A stretch of DNA of 64,000 nt from Xanthobacteraceae bacterium (GTDB lineage: Bacteria > Pseudomonadota > Alphaproteobacteria > Rhizobiales > Xanthobacteraceae): contig JALHRD010000007.1 of the NCBI GenBank assembly GCA_022841625.1, forward strand, positions 110,072-174,071, in the 5' to 3' direction. A program made the translations under genes and the position numbers. Below the pieces are notes generated by a model. That model saw only the letters and a list, made by a program, of their open reading frames with translations, ran no database searches and was not told where the DNA came from. The stretch's first letter is position 1; every line of letters starts with the position of its first letter. This document shows, piece after piece, positions 1 to 8,208 of this stretch.

Positions 1-15
1 CTTCATGATGCCGCG

Positions 16-915
16 ATGACAGATATCGATCGCCAATTGCCGCTGGGAGAGGAGATCTTTCTCGACCATGTCGGCCATTTTGTGCGCGACCCGGAAGCGG
101 CCGGCGCGGCGCTTATACGCGCGGGCTTTGCGCCGACGCCCAGGTCGGTGCAGGTCGCGCCCGATGGCGGGCCGACCGGCACCGGCAATGTCTGCGCCAT
201 GCTGACGCGCGGTTACATGGAGGTGCTGTTCAAGACCGCCGACACGACGTTGGGGCGCGAATTCGAAGCGGCGCTCGGGCGCTATTGCGGTATCCAACTC
301 GCGGCATTTGCGGTGGCCGATGCCAATATTTGGCACCAAAGGCTCGGCGTCGCCGGCTTCCGCACCCGGCCGATTGCGCCGTTCCAGCGCCCCGTCGCCA
401 CCGCCACCGGCACCGCCACCGCGGCCTTCACGGTCGCCCGTGTCGAGCCCGGCGAGATGGCGGAAGGCCGCATCCAGATGCTCACCCATCACACCGAAGA
501 TGCGGTGTGGCAGAGGCGCTGGCTCACGCATTCGAATGGCGCGCTTGGGCTCGCAAGCCTCTCGATTGTGGTCGCCGATGTCGATGAAGCCGCGGCGCGA
601 TATGCGCGCTTTACCGGACGGCCGGCGATACGAACATCGGCCGGGCAGGCGGTGATGCTCGATCGCGGACGGATCGATCTGGTGACGCGCGAAGCGTTCG
701 CTGCGGCATTGCCGGAGATCGCAATCCCGTCGTTGCCGTTCATCGCGGGTTATGGCGTCACGGTGGCGTCGCTTGATGCGGCGGCGACGGTGTTGCGCAA
801 AGGCGGGCTGTCGTTCCGCCGGGCCGGCGATGTTCTGGTCGCGCCGTTCCCGGAGGAATTGGGGAAGGGCGCCTGGCTGTTTGGCGCGGACCGCCAGGCG
901 GTGTTTTTCCGCTGA
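16..915 (+). CDS. VOC-fold (glyoxalase-like) protein
   Basis: A 299-aa protein with the look of a two-module vicinal oxygen chelate protein of the glyoxalase-like type. The N-terminal module begins near residue 16 with the metal-side pattern LDHVGHFVRD, and a second module begins near residue 180 (LGLASLSIVVADVDEAAARY). No signal peptide is seen, so it is probably cytoplasmic. The reaction is not predictable; members act as dioxygenases, isomerases or lyases on small acids. The last 30 codons occur again, diverged, at 4168-4260, so this gene lies at one edge of a duplication scar. The gene starts 15 bases into the window, so its upstream context is unseen. Confidence 0.8.
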   Translation: MTDIDRQLPLGEEIFLDHVGHFVRDPEAAGAALIRAGFAPTPRSVQVAPDGGPTGTGNVCAMLTRGYMEVLFKTADTTLGREFEAALGRYCGIQLAAFAVADANIWHQRLGVAGFRTRPIAPFQRPVATATGTATAAFTVARVEPGEMAEGRIQMLTHHTEDAVWQRRWLTHSNGALGLASLSIVVADVDEAAARYARFTGRPAIRTSAGQAVMLDRGRIDLVTREAFAAALPEIAIPSLPFIAGYGVTVASLDAAATVLRKGGLSFRRAGDVLVAPFPEELGKGAWLFGADRQAVFFR

Positions 916-1267
916 GGCCGCTCGAAGGTTATCTCAAACCTAAGGCCGTTCGAGGAGGTGCCCCGCCACTTGCTCGGAAACTCCATTTACTTCCGCTATC
1001 TGAGCAGGGCGAACATTGTCAATCGATCACGCGACGCGATTGACCCATAGCCGTCTTTGTGATGGCGGGATTCGTGGAACGGGAAAATGGAATAAGTGAA
1101 CATGCCACCGCGGCACCGATGCCGTCTGCGTGGAGGGTGTTTGCAGAGTTGTGCGGCGAACGTTCCCGCTTCCCCCTCATGGCGGGAGGTTGATGATGGG
1201 CAAACGCAGTTTCTCATTCGCGGGAGACACGGCGGCGGACAACGAGTTTCGGGTGACGCAAGTTGGA
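916..1267. other. Intergenic gap, nothing recognised
   Basis: This 352-base stretch separates two convergent genes. I see no reading frame with a convincing ribosome binding site, no strong hairpin followed by a T run, and no RNA gene. Confidence 0.5.
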
Positions 1268-2698
1268 CTACGCAGCCCGCACCTTCATAAGAAACTGGTC
1301 GAGCGAGGTCATCAGCGCATCCGCCTGACACCGCAGTTCGTTGGCAGCACCGAGCGACGCTTCCGCCACCGCCGATGTATTCGTCACGGCGCGCTTGACG
1401 ACATCGACCTGGCTCGCGACCTTGTCGGTCCCGATCGTCGCCTGATGTGCGCTGTCGGCAATCTCGCTGGTGGCTCGCTGCTGCTCTCTGACCACTTCCA
1501 TCACCGCGCCCGAGAGCGTGTCGATCTCGACCACGATCTCGCCGATGTCATGGATCGCGGTGACGGTCTGCGTCGTCGTTGCCTGAATGTCGGCGATCTG
1601 GGTCGCGATCGTCTCGGTCGCCTTGGCGGTCTGGGCCGCCAGTCCCTTGACCTCATGCGCGACCACGGCAAATCCGCGCCCGGCATCGCCGGCGCGAGCC
1701 GCCTCGATCGTGGCGTTGAGCGCAAGTAGGTTGGTCTGCGCCGCGATGGCGTTGATCATCTTGACAATCTCGTCCACCTTGCGCGCCGACCCGGACAGCT
1801 TCTCGACCATGGCGTTGGCATGCCGCGCCGCAATGGTCGCTTTCTTCGCGACCGTGGAGGCCTCGGACATCTTATCGACAACCTCCGCGAACGAAACCGT
1901 GACAGCCTCGGTCGCAATCGAAGCAGCCCTCACGCTCGAACCGGCCTGCCCGGCCGCTTGGGTCAATTCCCGGGTGTGATCGTCGGCCGAGCTCACCGAC
2001 GCCGCAACCGCCTGTGACACGCCTTCGGTCGCCGCCGCCGCCTCGGAGACTGCGCCCGCGATCTGGCGGATGTCCCGCTCCAGATGATCTGCAAGATTGA
2101 GCAAGCCCTGGCGGCGGGCGGCCTCCGCCTGCATGCGGCTCTGCTCCTGTGCAAGCTGCGCGCGTTCGAGCTCGACGGCCTTGTTGCCGAGCTCCGCGAG
2201 CGTGCGGTCAAGAACACGGAGCGGAAATATCCGAATGGAGAAATAGGCAATCGTCCCCAGGAGGGTGCTCAAGAGCGCGACCCAGGCGGTGTTGATGATC
2301 AGCGGGCGGGCGCCTGCCTCGACCTCCAGGTGCCCCACGACACTCCCACCCTCGACGATCGGGGCCGATCTCATCATGGTGGGCGTCGCCAGCACGACGT
2401 CTTCGCTCAACACCAGCTGGCCTTGCGCAGTGACGATCCGCTGCTTGATCTGCTTGGATTTTCCGTCCGTGAATTGGATCAGCTCGCCCAGACGGACGTG
2501 GTGGAAAGGCCACATCGACCCATGCTGGTAGACGTAACGCGACACACGCTGCGCGCTGACGTCCGCCCGCAAGGAGAGCTGATCGGCATCCACCCAATAG
2601 CCAATCACGCCGTAGCCAAGCGGCGCACTCACGGCCGTCGTCACCGCCACGCATGCCCCAATGGTCGTGATCAACGATCGAACCGAGATGTCAGGCAT
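1268..2698 (-). CDS. Methyl-accepting chemotaxis protein
   Basis: A 476-aa inner-membrane chemoreceptor that would signal to the CheA/CheW complex. Two membrane segments are visible (about residues 8-36 and 134-157) bracketing a periplasmic sensor of only about 100 residues. A long coiled-coil cytoplasmic domain follows. Its signalling tip (about residues 313-346) carries the hallmark IAAQTNLLALNATIEAARAG and GRGFAVVAHEV. No HAMP domain is obvious between the second membrane segment and the coil. There is no CheB/CheR tail pentapeptide. No other chemotaxis gene is present in the window, so this is an orphan receptor. A CtrA-type box lies 49 bases upstream of its start. The ligand is unknown. 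Confidence 0.95.
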   Translation of the reverse strand: MPDISVRSLITTIGACVAVTTAVSAPLGYGVIGYWVDADQLSLRADVSAQRVSRYVYQHGSMWPFHHVRLGELIQFTDGKSKQIKQRIVTAQGQLVLSEDVVLATPTMMRSAPIVEGGSVVGHLEVEAGARPLIINTAWVALLSTLLGTIAYFSIRIFPLRVLDRTLAELGNKAVELERAQLAQEQSRMQAEAARRQGLLNLADHLERDIRQIAGAVSEAAAATEGVSQAVAASVSSADDHTRELTQAAGQAGSSVRAASIATEAVTVSFAEVVDKMSEASTVAKKATIAARHANAMVEKLSGSARKVDEIVKMINAIAAQTNLLALNATIEAARAGDAGRGFAVVAHEVKGLAAQTAKATETIATQIADIQATTTQTVTAIHDIGEIVVEIDTLSGAVMEVVREQQRATSEIADSAHQATIGTDKVASQVDVVKRAVTNTSAVAEASLGAANELRCQADALMTSLDQFLMKVRAA

Positions 2699-2746
2699 AA
2701 AAACCCGCGAATAACGTCCAACAAATGGAAAATAGGGGCTGTTCAG

Positions 2747-2762
2747 TTAACCATCGATTAAG
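2747..2762 (-). promoter_or_regulatory. CtrA binding box upstream of the chemoreceptor
   Basis: On the minus strand the sequence reads TTAATCGATGGTTAAC, an exact match to the alphaproteobacterial CtrA consensus TTAA-N7-TTAAC. It sits 49 bases upstream of the chemoreceptor start at 2698, in the gap shared with the divergent binding-protein gene. CtrA controls motility and chemotaxis genes across this class, so cell-cycle or motility-linked control is a reasonable inference. Confidence 0.6.
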
Positions 2763-2893
2763 GACGGAGCATCTTTGCTCCTCCTGACCGCCATGAGCGT
2801 GAAGGCTGCAGGCCCCTTTGCTCGGCCTTGCTAACGGCTTGTTCGTGCTTCCTCGGCAGAGTGCGGCTCCTGTAAACCACAAGGGCTGCCCCC

Positions 2894-3727
2894 ATGATGA
2901 CTGTCCGTCTCCTGCCTGTCGCCACGTTGGTTCTGCTGTGTCACGGTGCCGGAGCCGCAAACGCCGATGCCATGAAGGTCGGCGGAACCGGTGCGGCTCA
3001 AGGCATGCTGCTTCGGCTGAGCGAGGCATTCCATGCGGCCCACCCGGGAGATCGCGTGGAGGTCGCGCCGGGGCTGGGCAGCAGCGGAGCGATCGCGGCC
3101 CTGGTCCCGGGCGTCCTGCAACTGTCGGTCAGCGGCCGCGCCCTCAAGGCCGAGGAGAAGGCCCAGGGACTGCAGAGCGCGCCATTTTTCGACACGCCGT
3201 TCGTGTTTGTCACCTCGCACCCCAACCCCCAGAGATTGACCAAAGCCGACGTGGTCGCCATCCACAATGGTGCGCTTGCCAAGTGGCCGGACGGCAAGGA
3301 GATCAAGCCGATCCTGCGGCCGAAGAGCGATAGCGTGACCGGCTTCCTGATCGCCAATTTCGAGGGCATGCAGGCCGCGATGGACAAGCTGCGGCAACGC
3401 GTCGACGTTCCGGTCGCGGCAACCGACCAGGACAACATCGAGGCTGCCGTGAGGATCCCGAACTCGTTTGCGGGCGCGACCCTGGCGCAGATTCTGACCG
3501 AGCGGCCGTCGCTGCGGATCGTCACGCTCGATGGCATCGAGCCGTCGGTTGCGGCGATGGAGCAAGGCTCATACCCGCTTAAGATGCGAATAGACGTGGT
3601 GATGAAGTCCGATGCCGCACCCGTCACTCGACGCTTCGCACAATTCCTGCGCTCGGCCGAGGCCGCCAAGCTCATTCGCGAGAACGGCGGCGTGCTCCTG
3701 CCCGCGCAGACGGCATCGGCGCGGTGA
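2894..3727 (+). CDS. PstS-like periplasmic substrate-binding protein
   Basis: A 277-aa exported protein. A signal peptide of about 25 residues ends near ANADA. The mature protein begins with the PstS-type pattern (MKVGGTGAAQGMLLRLSEAF), then an SSGAIAAL anion-binding-like segment, consistent with the PBP-like phosphate-binding fold. No permease or ATPase partner is nearby, so it is an orphan receptor. The ligand may be phosphate, tungstate or another anion; key phosphate-contact residues cannot be assigned with confidence. It is divergent from the chemoreceptor gene, which opens the possibility that the two work together in sensing. A second ATG follows the first directly (2897). Confidence 0.75.
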   Translation: MMTVRLLPVATLVLLCHGAGAANADAMKVGGTGAAQGMLLRLSEAFHAAHPGDRVEVAPGLGSSGAIAALVPGVLQLSVSGRALKAEEKAQGLQSAPFFDTPFVFVTSHPNPQRLTKADVVAIHNGALAKWPDGKEIKPILRPKSDSVTGFLIANFEGMQAAMDKLRQRVDVPVAATDQDNIEAAVRIPNSFAGATLAQILTERPSLRIVTLDGIEPSVAAMEQGSYPLKMRIDVVMKSDAAPVTRRFAQFLRSAEAAKLIRENGGVLLPAQTASAR

Positions 3728-3912
3728 TGTGCCCGGTACGTCCGGCACCAAGGGTAGGAATGCCGGCTTCTGGCCCGACACGTCGGCGGGATAATGCCGG
3801 CGATCGGAGTGGACCGGACATTCACTCCGTTCCCATGGTCGCAGTCGTGTGTTGCTGGTTGCGCTTGCCGAGCGGTGCTGCCGCTTCACGGTTGTAAAAC
3901 CCCAGCAATCAG

Positions 3913-4024
3913 CTACTTCGCCAATATCCCGCGCACCCGTTCCGCCACGGCGGGCGGGGTTGCGTAAATCTCGGCGATCATCTTCTGCGCCTGCGGCGCC
4001 GCCGGTCGGCTCGATCTCGTCGCC
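3913..4024 (-). pseudogene. Remnant of the 3' end of a TctC gene
   Basis: This 112-base stretch is nearly identical to the end of the intact TctC gene (4929-5039). Both read leftward and encode the tail IAEIYATPPAVAERVRGILAK. The remnant carries a one-base insertion near 3994-4004 that breaks the frame, and nothing upstream continues the gene. It is part of the same duplication scar as the remnant at 4168-4260. Confidence 0.85.
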
Positions 4025-4167
4025 AGGAAGACGTTGGTTATCGGAGTGGATCGAAAATTCATTCCCATTGAAGATCGCCGTTGTGTAGCGTGCCGGACAG
4101 GGTGGATAACCGCGTCGCCCTGACCGACGTCAGAGACGATCAAATTGCCAACGGGGAATCCGGAATT

Positions 4168-4260
4168 GCCGGCGATGTTCTGGTCGCGCCGTTCCCGGAG
4201 GAACTGGGGACGGGTGTGTGGCTGCTTGGCGCAGACGTACGCTTGGCGCTATTTGGTTGA
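4168..4260 (+). pseudogene. Remnant of the 3' end of the VOC gene
   Basis: Thirty codons plus a stop read AGDVLVAPFPEELGTGVW and onward, matching the last 30 residues of the intact VOC protein that ends at 915 (AGDVLVAPFPEELGKGAW). There is no upstream body in frame. It is a truncated duplicate, not a functional gene. Confidence 0.85.
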
Positions 4261-4268
4261 GGCGCTGG

Positions 4269-4553
4269 CTATGCCGCGGTCTTCACGATCGCGACACGGA
4301 CCGACAGCCCTGCATCCGTCGCCAGATTGATCAACGCATCGAGGCTGAACTTGTTGATACGGCCCCGCAGCAAATCGTTCATTCGCGGTTGAGTCAGCCC
4401 CAGCCGCTTAGCGGCCACCGCCTGTGTAGTGTCCCAGGCGGCCACGCGCTCGCGGATCGCGATCATGATCTCGGCGCGCGCTTTCATGTTCGCGGCGGTG
4501 GCGCGCGATGGCTCGATCGCATCCCAGACGCTGGCAAAACGTCGTTGTTTCAT
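4269..4553 (-). CDS. higA: HigA-type XRE antitoxin
   Basis: A 94-aa DNA-binding antitoxin. The helix-turn-helix lies in the C-terminal half (TQAVAAKRLGLTQPRMNDLL, then GRINKFSLDALINLA), the arrangement found in HigA-type XRE proteins. It would neutralise the toxin encoded just upstream and repress their shared promoter. The open frame extends further 5', but the ATG at 4553 is chosen because it forms an ATGA overlap with the toxin stop codon, giving translational coupling. The pair lies between the VOC remnant and the intact TctC gene, inside the duplication scar. Confidence 0.85.
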   Translation of the reverse strand: MKQRRFASVWDAIEPSRATAANMKARAEIMIAIRERVAAWDTTQAVAAKRLGLTQPRMNDLLRGRINKFSLDALINLATDAGLSVRVAIVKTAA

Positions 4554-4879
4554 CGTGAAACTCCCAGTTTCAGTTGTCTCAATCGTGCCTGAGCGAGGGC
4601 AAGGTCGCGTTGTGGTGTCCGTTGCGTCTTCTTTTGAAATGCATGCAGCACAAAGACCGCGTCTGCCAAGGTCGCAACATAGATCACGCGGTATGCCCCC
4701 GTAGCCTCCCTGACCCGGATTTCTCTCACGCCGGAGCCGACCGTCGTCATTGGCTTCCAATCATCGGGCTCAAGACCGCGCTGCACGCGTTCGAGCTGGA
4801 ACCCGGCTTCGCGGCGTGCCCGCTCCGGGAACTCGCGCAAGCACTCAAGCGTGTCTCCCAGAAACACAATCGGTTTCAT
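4550..4879 (-). CDS. higB: HigB/RelE-type toxin
   Basis: A 109-aa protein of the phage Gp49-like/HigB branch of the RelE/ParE toxin superfamily, probably a ribosome-dependent mRNA interferase. The family pattern is clear: REFPERARREAGFQLERVQ near the N terminus, the core VREIRVREATGAYRVIYVA, then VFVLHAFQKKTQRTP with the conserved HAFQKK segment. Toxin comes first and antitoxin second, the usual higBA order. The -10 element of the promoter ends only five bases before the ATG, so the transcript may be leaderless. Confidence 0.88.
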   Translation of the reverse strand: MKPIVFLGDTLECLREFPERARREAGFQLERVQRGLEPDDWKPMTTVGSGVREIRVREATGAYRVIYVATLADAVFVLHAFQKKTQRTPQRDLALAQARLRQLKLGVSR

Positions 4880-4884
4880 GGCTG

Positions 4885-4912
4885 CTTATATCAATATAGA
4901 TATATTTGTCAA
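4885..4912 (-). promoter_or_regulatory. Promoter of higBA with operator palindrome
   Basis: Reading leftward there is a perfect -35 box TTGACA (4912-4907), a 16-base spacer and a -10-like TATAAG (4890-4885). The spacer is almost wholly the inverted repeat ATATC-N6-GATAT (4888-4903), well placed as the autoregulatory operator of the antitoxin. Only CAGCC separates the -10 from the toxin ATG. Confidence 0.65.
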
Positions 4913-4928
4913 GCTCGACGAACCATTG

Positions 4929-5954
4929 CTACTTCGCCAATATCCCGCGCACCCGTTCCGCCACTGCCGGCGGCGTGGCGTAGATTTCGGCGATCAGCTT
5001 TTGCGCCTGTTCGCCGGAGGTCGGCTCGATCTCATCGCCGAACACCTTGAGCGCATCGGCGCGCAGGTCCTTGTCGGCGAGCGCTTGTGCAAAGGCTTTG
5101 CGCAGTTCCGCCGTGCGGTCCGCCGGCATGCCGGGTGGGCCGAAGAACGGCTTGTTGAGCGCGAGCGGGCCGAACATCAGCGTCATCATCTGTCTACTGG
5201 CTTCGTCTTTGACCAGATCGAACACCAGCGGCGCGTCGATCTTCGGATTGCGCTCCAGCGCCATCTGCAAGAGATAAGTGACCTTCTTGTCGCGCACCCA
5301 ATCCGGCTTGGTGCTGTTGAGGCTCGACCAGCCCCAGCCGCAGCGGCCATCGACCTCGCCGCGCTCGATCGCGATGATGGTCTCCTGCGAACCGAGATAG
5401 CCGGTGATGACCCTGAATTTCGTGCCCAGCACTTCATTGAGGAACATCGGATAGATGTCGGTCGAGGATCCGGCGCCGGTGCCGGCCACCGCCATCGGCG
5501 CGTCCATCACATCCTTGATCGATTTGAACTTCGACGCGCCCCAGGCGATACAGAGTGTCACGTCCTTATCCATGGCGGCGAGCATGGTGAAATCGGTCAT
5601 GCGGTAGCCGATCTTGCGCTTGCCGATCAACGGCTCGATGATCGGGCCGGGCGCCACCGTGCCGATCACGGTGCCGTCCTTGGGCGCGACCTGGTTCATG
5701 TGGTCGATCATCCGGATGCCGCCGGCGCCCGGCATCAATTGCGCCACCACCGTCGGGTTGCCGGGAATATATTTGCCGAGATGCCGCGCCAGCACGCGCG
5801 CGCCGATGTCGATGCCGCCGCCGGCGGTGCCGGCCACCAGGATGCTGATCTGCTTGCCTTTGTAGAATTCTTGCGCGGCGATGCTTTGGCTTGCGACTTG
5901 GCTTGCGACCAGGACGGCGGCGAGCGCCAGCGCGCGGTGGAATAATCCATGCAT
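4929..5954 (-). CDS. TctC-family substrate-binding protein (long form)
   Basis: A 341-aa periplasmic receptor of the tripartite tricarboxylate transporter (Bug/TctC) family with a signal peptide of about 27 residues. It shows the longer subtype of the family seen in this window: FYKGKQISILVAGTAGGGID, PGNPTVVAQLMPGAGG, APKDGTVIG, GTKFRVITGYLGSQE and IERGEVDGRCGWG. It is the last gene of the minus-strand operon starting near 15.5 kb and lies 4 bases after the racemase-like gene stop. Its final 111 bases recur at 3913-4024. The ligand is probably a carboxylate, otherwise unknown. No TctA/TctB is present. Confidence 0.9.
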   Translation of the reverse strand: MHGLFHRALALAAVLVASQVASQSIAAQEFYKGKQISILVAGTAGGGIDIGARVLARHLGKYIPGNPTVVAQLMPGAGGIRMIDHMNQVAPKDGTVIGTVAPGPIIEPLIGKRKIGYRMTDFTMLAAMDKDVTLCIAWGASKFKSIKDVMDAPMAVAGTGAGSSTDIYPMFLNEVLGTKFRVITGYLGSQETIIAIERGEVDGRCGWGWSSLNSTKPDWVRDKKVTYLLQMALERNPKIDAPLVFDLVKDEASRQMMTLMFGPLALNKPFFGPPGMPADRTAELRKAFAQALADKDLRADALKVFGDEIEPTSGEQAQKLIAEIYATPPAVAERVRGILAK

Positions 5955-5958
5955 AGCG

Positions 5959-6615
5959 TCACCCGCCCAAGAGTTGGCGCATGCGCGCGACCGTGGTTTC
6001 GCCGCTGGTCAGTGTCTTCTGCGCCAGCGCGGGCGGCATTTTGGCGCGCGCCGGTGCCATCGAAATCATGCTCAGCACCACGGTGTTGAACTCGCCCGCG
6101 GCTGCTGCCTGCTCGGCGATCAGCCGATCGTGCAGGTCGCTGTCGCCGGCATTGAGCGCGTCACGCGCGCCTGCGACCCAGATATCCTTGATCGGGGGCG
6201 TTGTGCCCGCGCGCTTCACCGACGCGTCAAGCGTGCCGCGCACCACTGGCATGGCGCGCTTCTGGGTCGAGACCACCAGGATCGCGCCGCCCCGCGCCAC
6301 CGCCTCATCCATCATCGCTTCTTCGATCCGCAACACCGGCACCTTGATGCCCTTGCGGCCCTCTTCGACTGCTGGCCCGAAGGTCGATCCGGAAAACACA
6401 ATGCCGTCGGCGCCGCTCATCTCGCAATGGCGGAACAGATTGGCGACCCGCGCATACAGTGACGGCGTGAGTTCGCCATTGGCGCCGACATCGGCATAGA
6501 GAGACTCGTCGAGCAGGTTCAGCACTTGCGCCTCCGGCCATAGCGTCTTGAACGCTTCATCGACCGGCGGCAGCGCAAGCGGGGTAGGATGAACCAGGAA
6601 GACGCGTTTGGGCAT
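5959..6615 (-). CDS. Asp/Glu racemase-superfamily protein
   Basis: A 218-aa protein of the Asp/Glu/hydantoin racemase and arylmalonate decarboxylase superfamily (two-lobed fold, N-terminal VFLVHPTPLALPPVDEAF). The position where relatives usually carry the first catalytic Cys reads GIVFSGSTFGPA, with no Cys; the second-lobe site reads VVLSMISMAPA, also without Cys. Either it is a non-canonical isomerase or decarboxylase, or it has lost racemase chemistry. It is flanked in the operon by an MmgE/PrpD gene upstream and a TctC gene downstream, consistent with a role in organic-acid catabolism. Confidence 0.75.
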   Translation of the reverse strand: MPKRVFLVHPTPLALPPVDEAFKTLWPEAQVLNLLDESLYADVGANGELTPSLYARVANLFRHCEMSGADGIVFSGSTFGPAVEEGRKGIKVPVLRIEEAMMDEAVARGGAILVVSTQKRAMPVVRGTLDASVKRAGTTPPIKDIWVAGARDALNAGDSDLHDRLIAEQAAAAGEFNTVVLSMISMAPARAKMPPALAQKTLTSGETTVARMRQLLGG

Positions 6616-6633
6616 GGGATATCCTGAAAATGA

Positions 6634-8034
6634 TCAGCGCGGGGATTGCGCCAGCGCATCGATCAGCGGTGTCACGTCGGCCATGGTGTCGATCGACCAC
6701 AACTGCTCCGCCAGCGTCTGCGCCTTGGCGCGGCCGTGGACGGGCTCAACCAGATCGTAAAACTTGGCCTTGAGCCCAATGTCGTCGAGCGGGACCAGCC
6801 GCGAGCCCAAGGCTTCGTCGGCCTGCCGCACGAATTTGCCGCGCTCGGTCGTCACCGTCACCCGCGCCGGCCGCAGCTTGGGATAGAGCCGGTCGATCTC
6901 GGTGGGCGCCGAAATCTGGAACTTCGCCGCCAGTGCCGTCCAGTTTGGATCGTTGCGGACAGCATCGCCGAAATAATCGAACTTGATGTTACGGAACTTC
7001 AACGCGAGCGCCATCAGATATTTGAAGCTCAGCTGTGCGCTGGCGAAATCGTCCCAGCCGGTGCCGGCGTGTTCGGCAGCGATGCGATAGGTCTCGACCG
7101 CGACATGCTTGACCGCGTCGGTTGCGATTTTCTCGTCGTTGAGGATGCCGATCAGCGCTTCGACCGCCGGCTGGATATGACGGCAGCACGGGTTCGGCTT
7201 GATGTAGCAATCGGTGATGCCGAATGGCGCAGCCGGCGGCAGTTCGACCGGCCGCGCGCGCGCGGCATCATAGGCGAAGGCCTGCATGAAACCGTCGCGC
7301 GCCTCGATCACATGCGGCGGCCCTTCGAGCCCGGCCTCGGCCAGGAGCGCGGCCTGTAGCCCTTCGCGCGAAGCATGGCCGGCGTGCAGCCGCTTGATGT
7401 CGCCGCCGCCGTTGACAAAGGCGAACAGCCCGGCCGAACTGGAGGCAGCGATGCCAAGCGCGTTGGACAATTGATGTGGCGTAAGGCTTCGCAGCTTGCC
7501 GACCGCCATTGCGGCACCGAACACCGATACCGCGCCGGTCGGATGAAAGCCGCGGTGGCGCAGATCGGGATGCACCGCGCGGCCGATCGCGGTGACGGTC
7601 TCGTAGCCTGCGACCATTGCTTCGATCAGTTGCGCGCCGCTGGCTTGCCTGACGTAGCCGGCTGCGAGAATTGCCGGCACCACCGTGCAGCCCGGATGCA
7701 CCGAGCCTTTGGTGTAGCCGTCGTCGAGTTCGATGCCGTGCGCGGCGGTGCCGCCAAGAAACGCGGCGTCGATCAGGTCGGCGCGTCGCGCCCGGCCCGC
7801 CACCGGCACATGGCCGGCGGGCCGCGTGGCGATCAGCACCGATTCGGCCTGGGTCGCCACATTGCCGCCGGCGCCGGCGATCATCACCCCGACGGTGTCG
7901 AGCAGGTGCCGCCGCGCATAGTGGAGCACGTCTTCGCTGAGCGCGTCATGGCGCAGTTTGGACACGAAGCCAACGATCGCGTCGGTCGCGCCGGCGGCGG
8001 GATGCAAGGTGTGGAGCGCTTCGGCGTGCGACAT
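6634..8034 (-). CDS. MmgE/PrpD family protein
   Basis: A 466-aa protein related to 2-methylcitrate dehydratase (PrpD) and cis-aconitate decarboxylase. Typical segments are the N-terminal RHLLDTVGVMIAG, the mid-protein GTAAHGIELDDGY and HAGHASREGLQAALLA, and ITDCYIKPNPCCRHIQPAVEA in the second domain. Family members dehydrate or decarboxylate small tricarboxylic acids. The start at 8034 is chosen over the ORF start at 8112 because it follows GAGGAA at suitable spacing and gives the usual family N terminus. It is separated from the upstream ligase gene by an eroded palindromic repeat but keeps the operon direction. Confidence 0.88.
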   Translation of the reverse strand: MSHAEALHTLHPAAGATDAIVGFVSKLRHDALSEDVLHYARRHLLDTVGVMIAGAGGNVATQAESVLIATRPAGHVPVAGRARRADLIDAAFLGGTAAHGIELDDGYTKGSVHPGCTVVPAILAAGYVRQASGAQLIEAMVAGYETVTAIGRAVHPDLRHRGFHPTGAVSVFGAAMAVGKLRSLTPHQLSNALGIAASSSAGLFAFVNGGGDIKRLHAGHASREGLQAALLAEAGLEGPPHVIEARDGFMQAFAYDAARARPVELPPAAPFGITDCYIKPNPCCRHIQPAVEALIGILNDEKIATDAVKHVAVETYRIAAEHAGTGWDDFASAQLSFKYLMALALKFRNIKFDYFGDAVRNDPNWTALAAKFQISAPTEIDRLYPKLRPARVTVTTERGKFVRQADEALGSRLVPLDDIGLKAKFYDLVEPVHGRAKAQTLAEQLWSIDTMADVTPLIDALAQSPR

Positions 8035-8070
8035 GGGTGTTCCTCGGGCGTCTGATCGGCTCTTCCCTCC

Positions 8071-8172
8071 GCTCATTCCCGCGCATAGTCCGTCGAAGAC
8101 GGGCGTACACACCCTGATGCCGGGAATCCAGTATCTTCTTTTCCTGGGTCCGCGCTTACGCGGGGACGAGCG
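8071..8172. repeat. Intergenic REP-like palindromic element (eroded)
   Basis: The gap between the PrpD-like gene and the ligase gene contains the ends typical of an intergenic palindrome of Bradyrhizobium relatives: CTCATTCCCGCGCATAG on one side, and CTGGGTCCGCGC with CGCGGGGACGAG on the other. Arms are imperfect. Confidence 0.5.
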
Positions 8173-8208
8173 GAAGACAAGTCTCGGTTGCGGGCCATTA
8201 TGCCCGGC

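Noticed and set aside
1096..1290. Small plus-strand frame in the gap after the VOC gene
   Set aside because: There is no ribosome binding site at proper spacing and no recognisable sequence features; it runs into the end of the chemoreceptor gene.
3913..4143. 76-codon frame as a small gene
   Set aside because: Only its last part has meaning, and that is the copied tail of the TctC gene; the 5' half is unrelated intergenic sequence.
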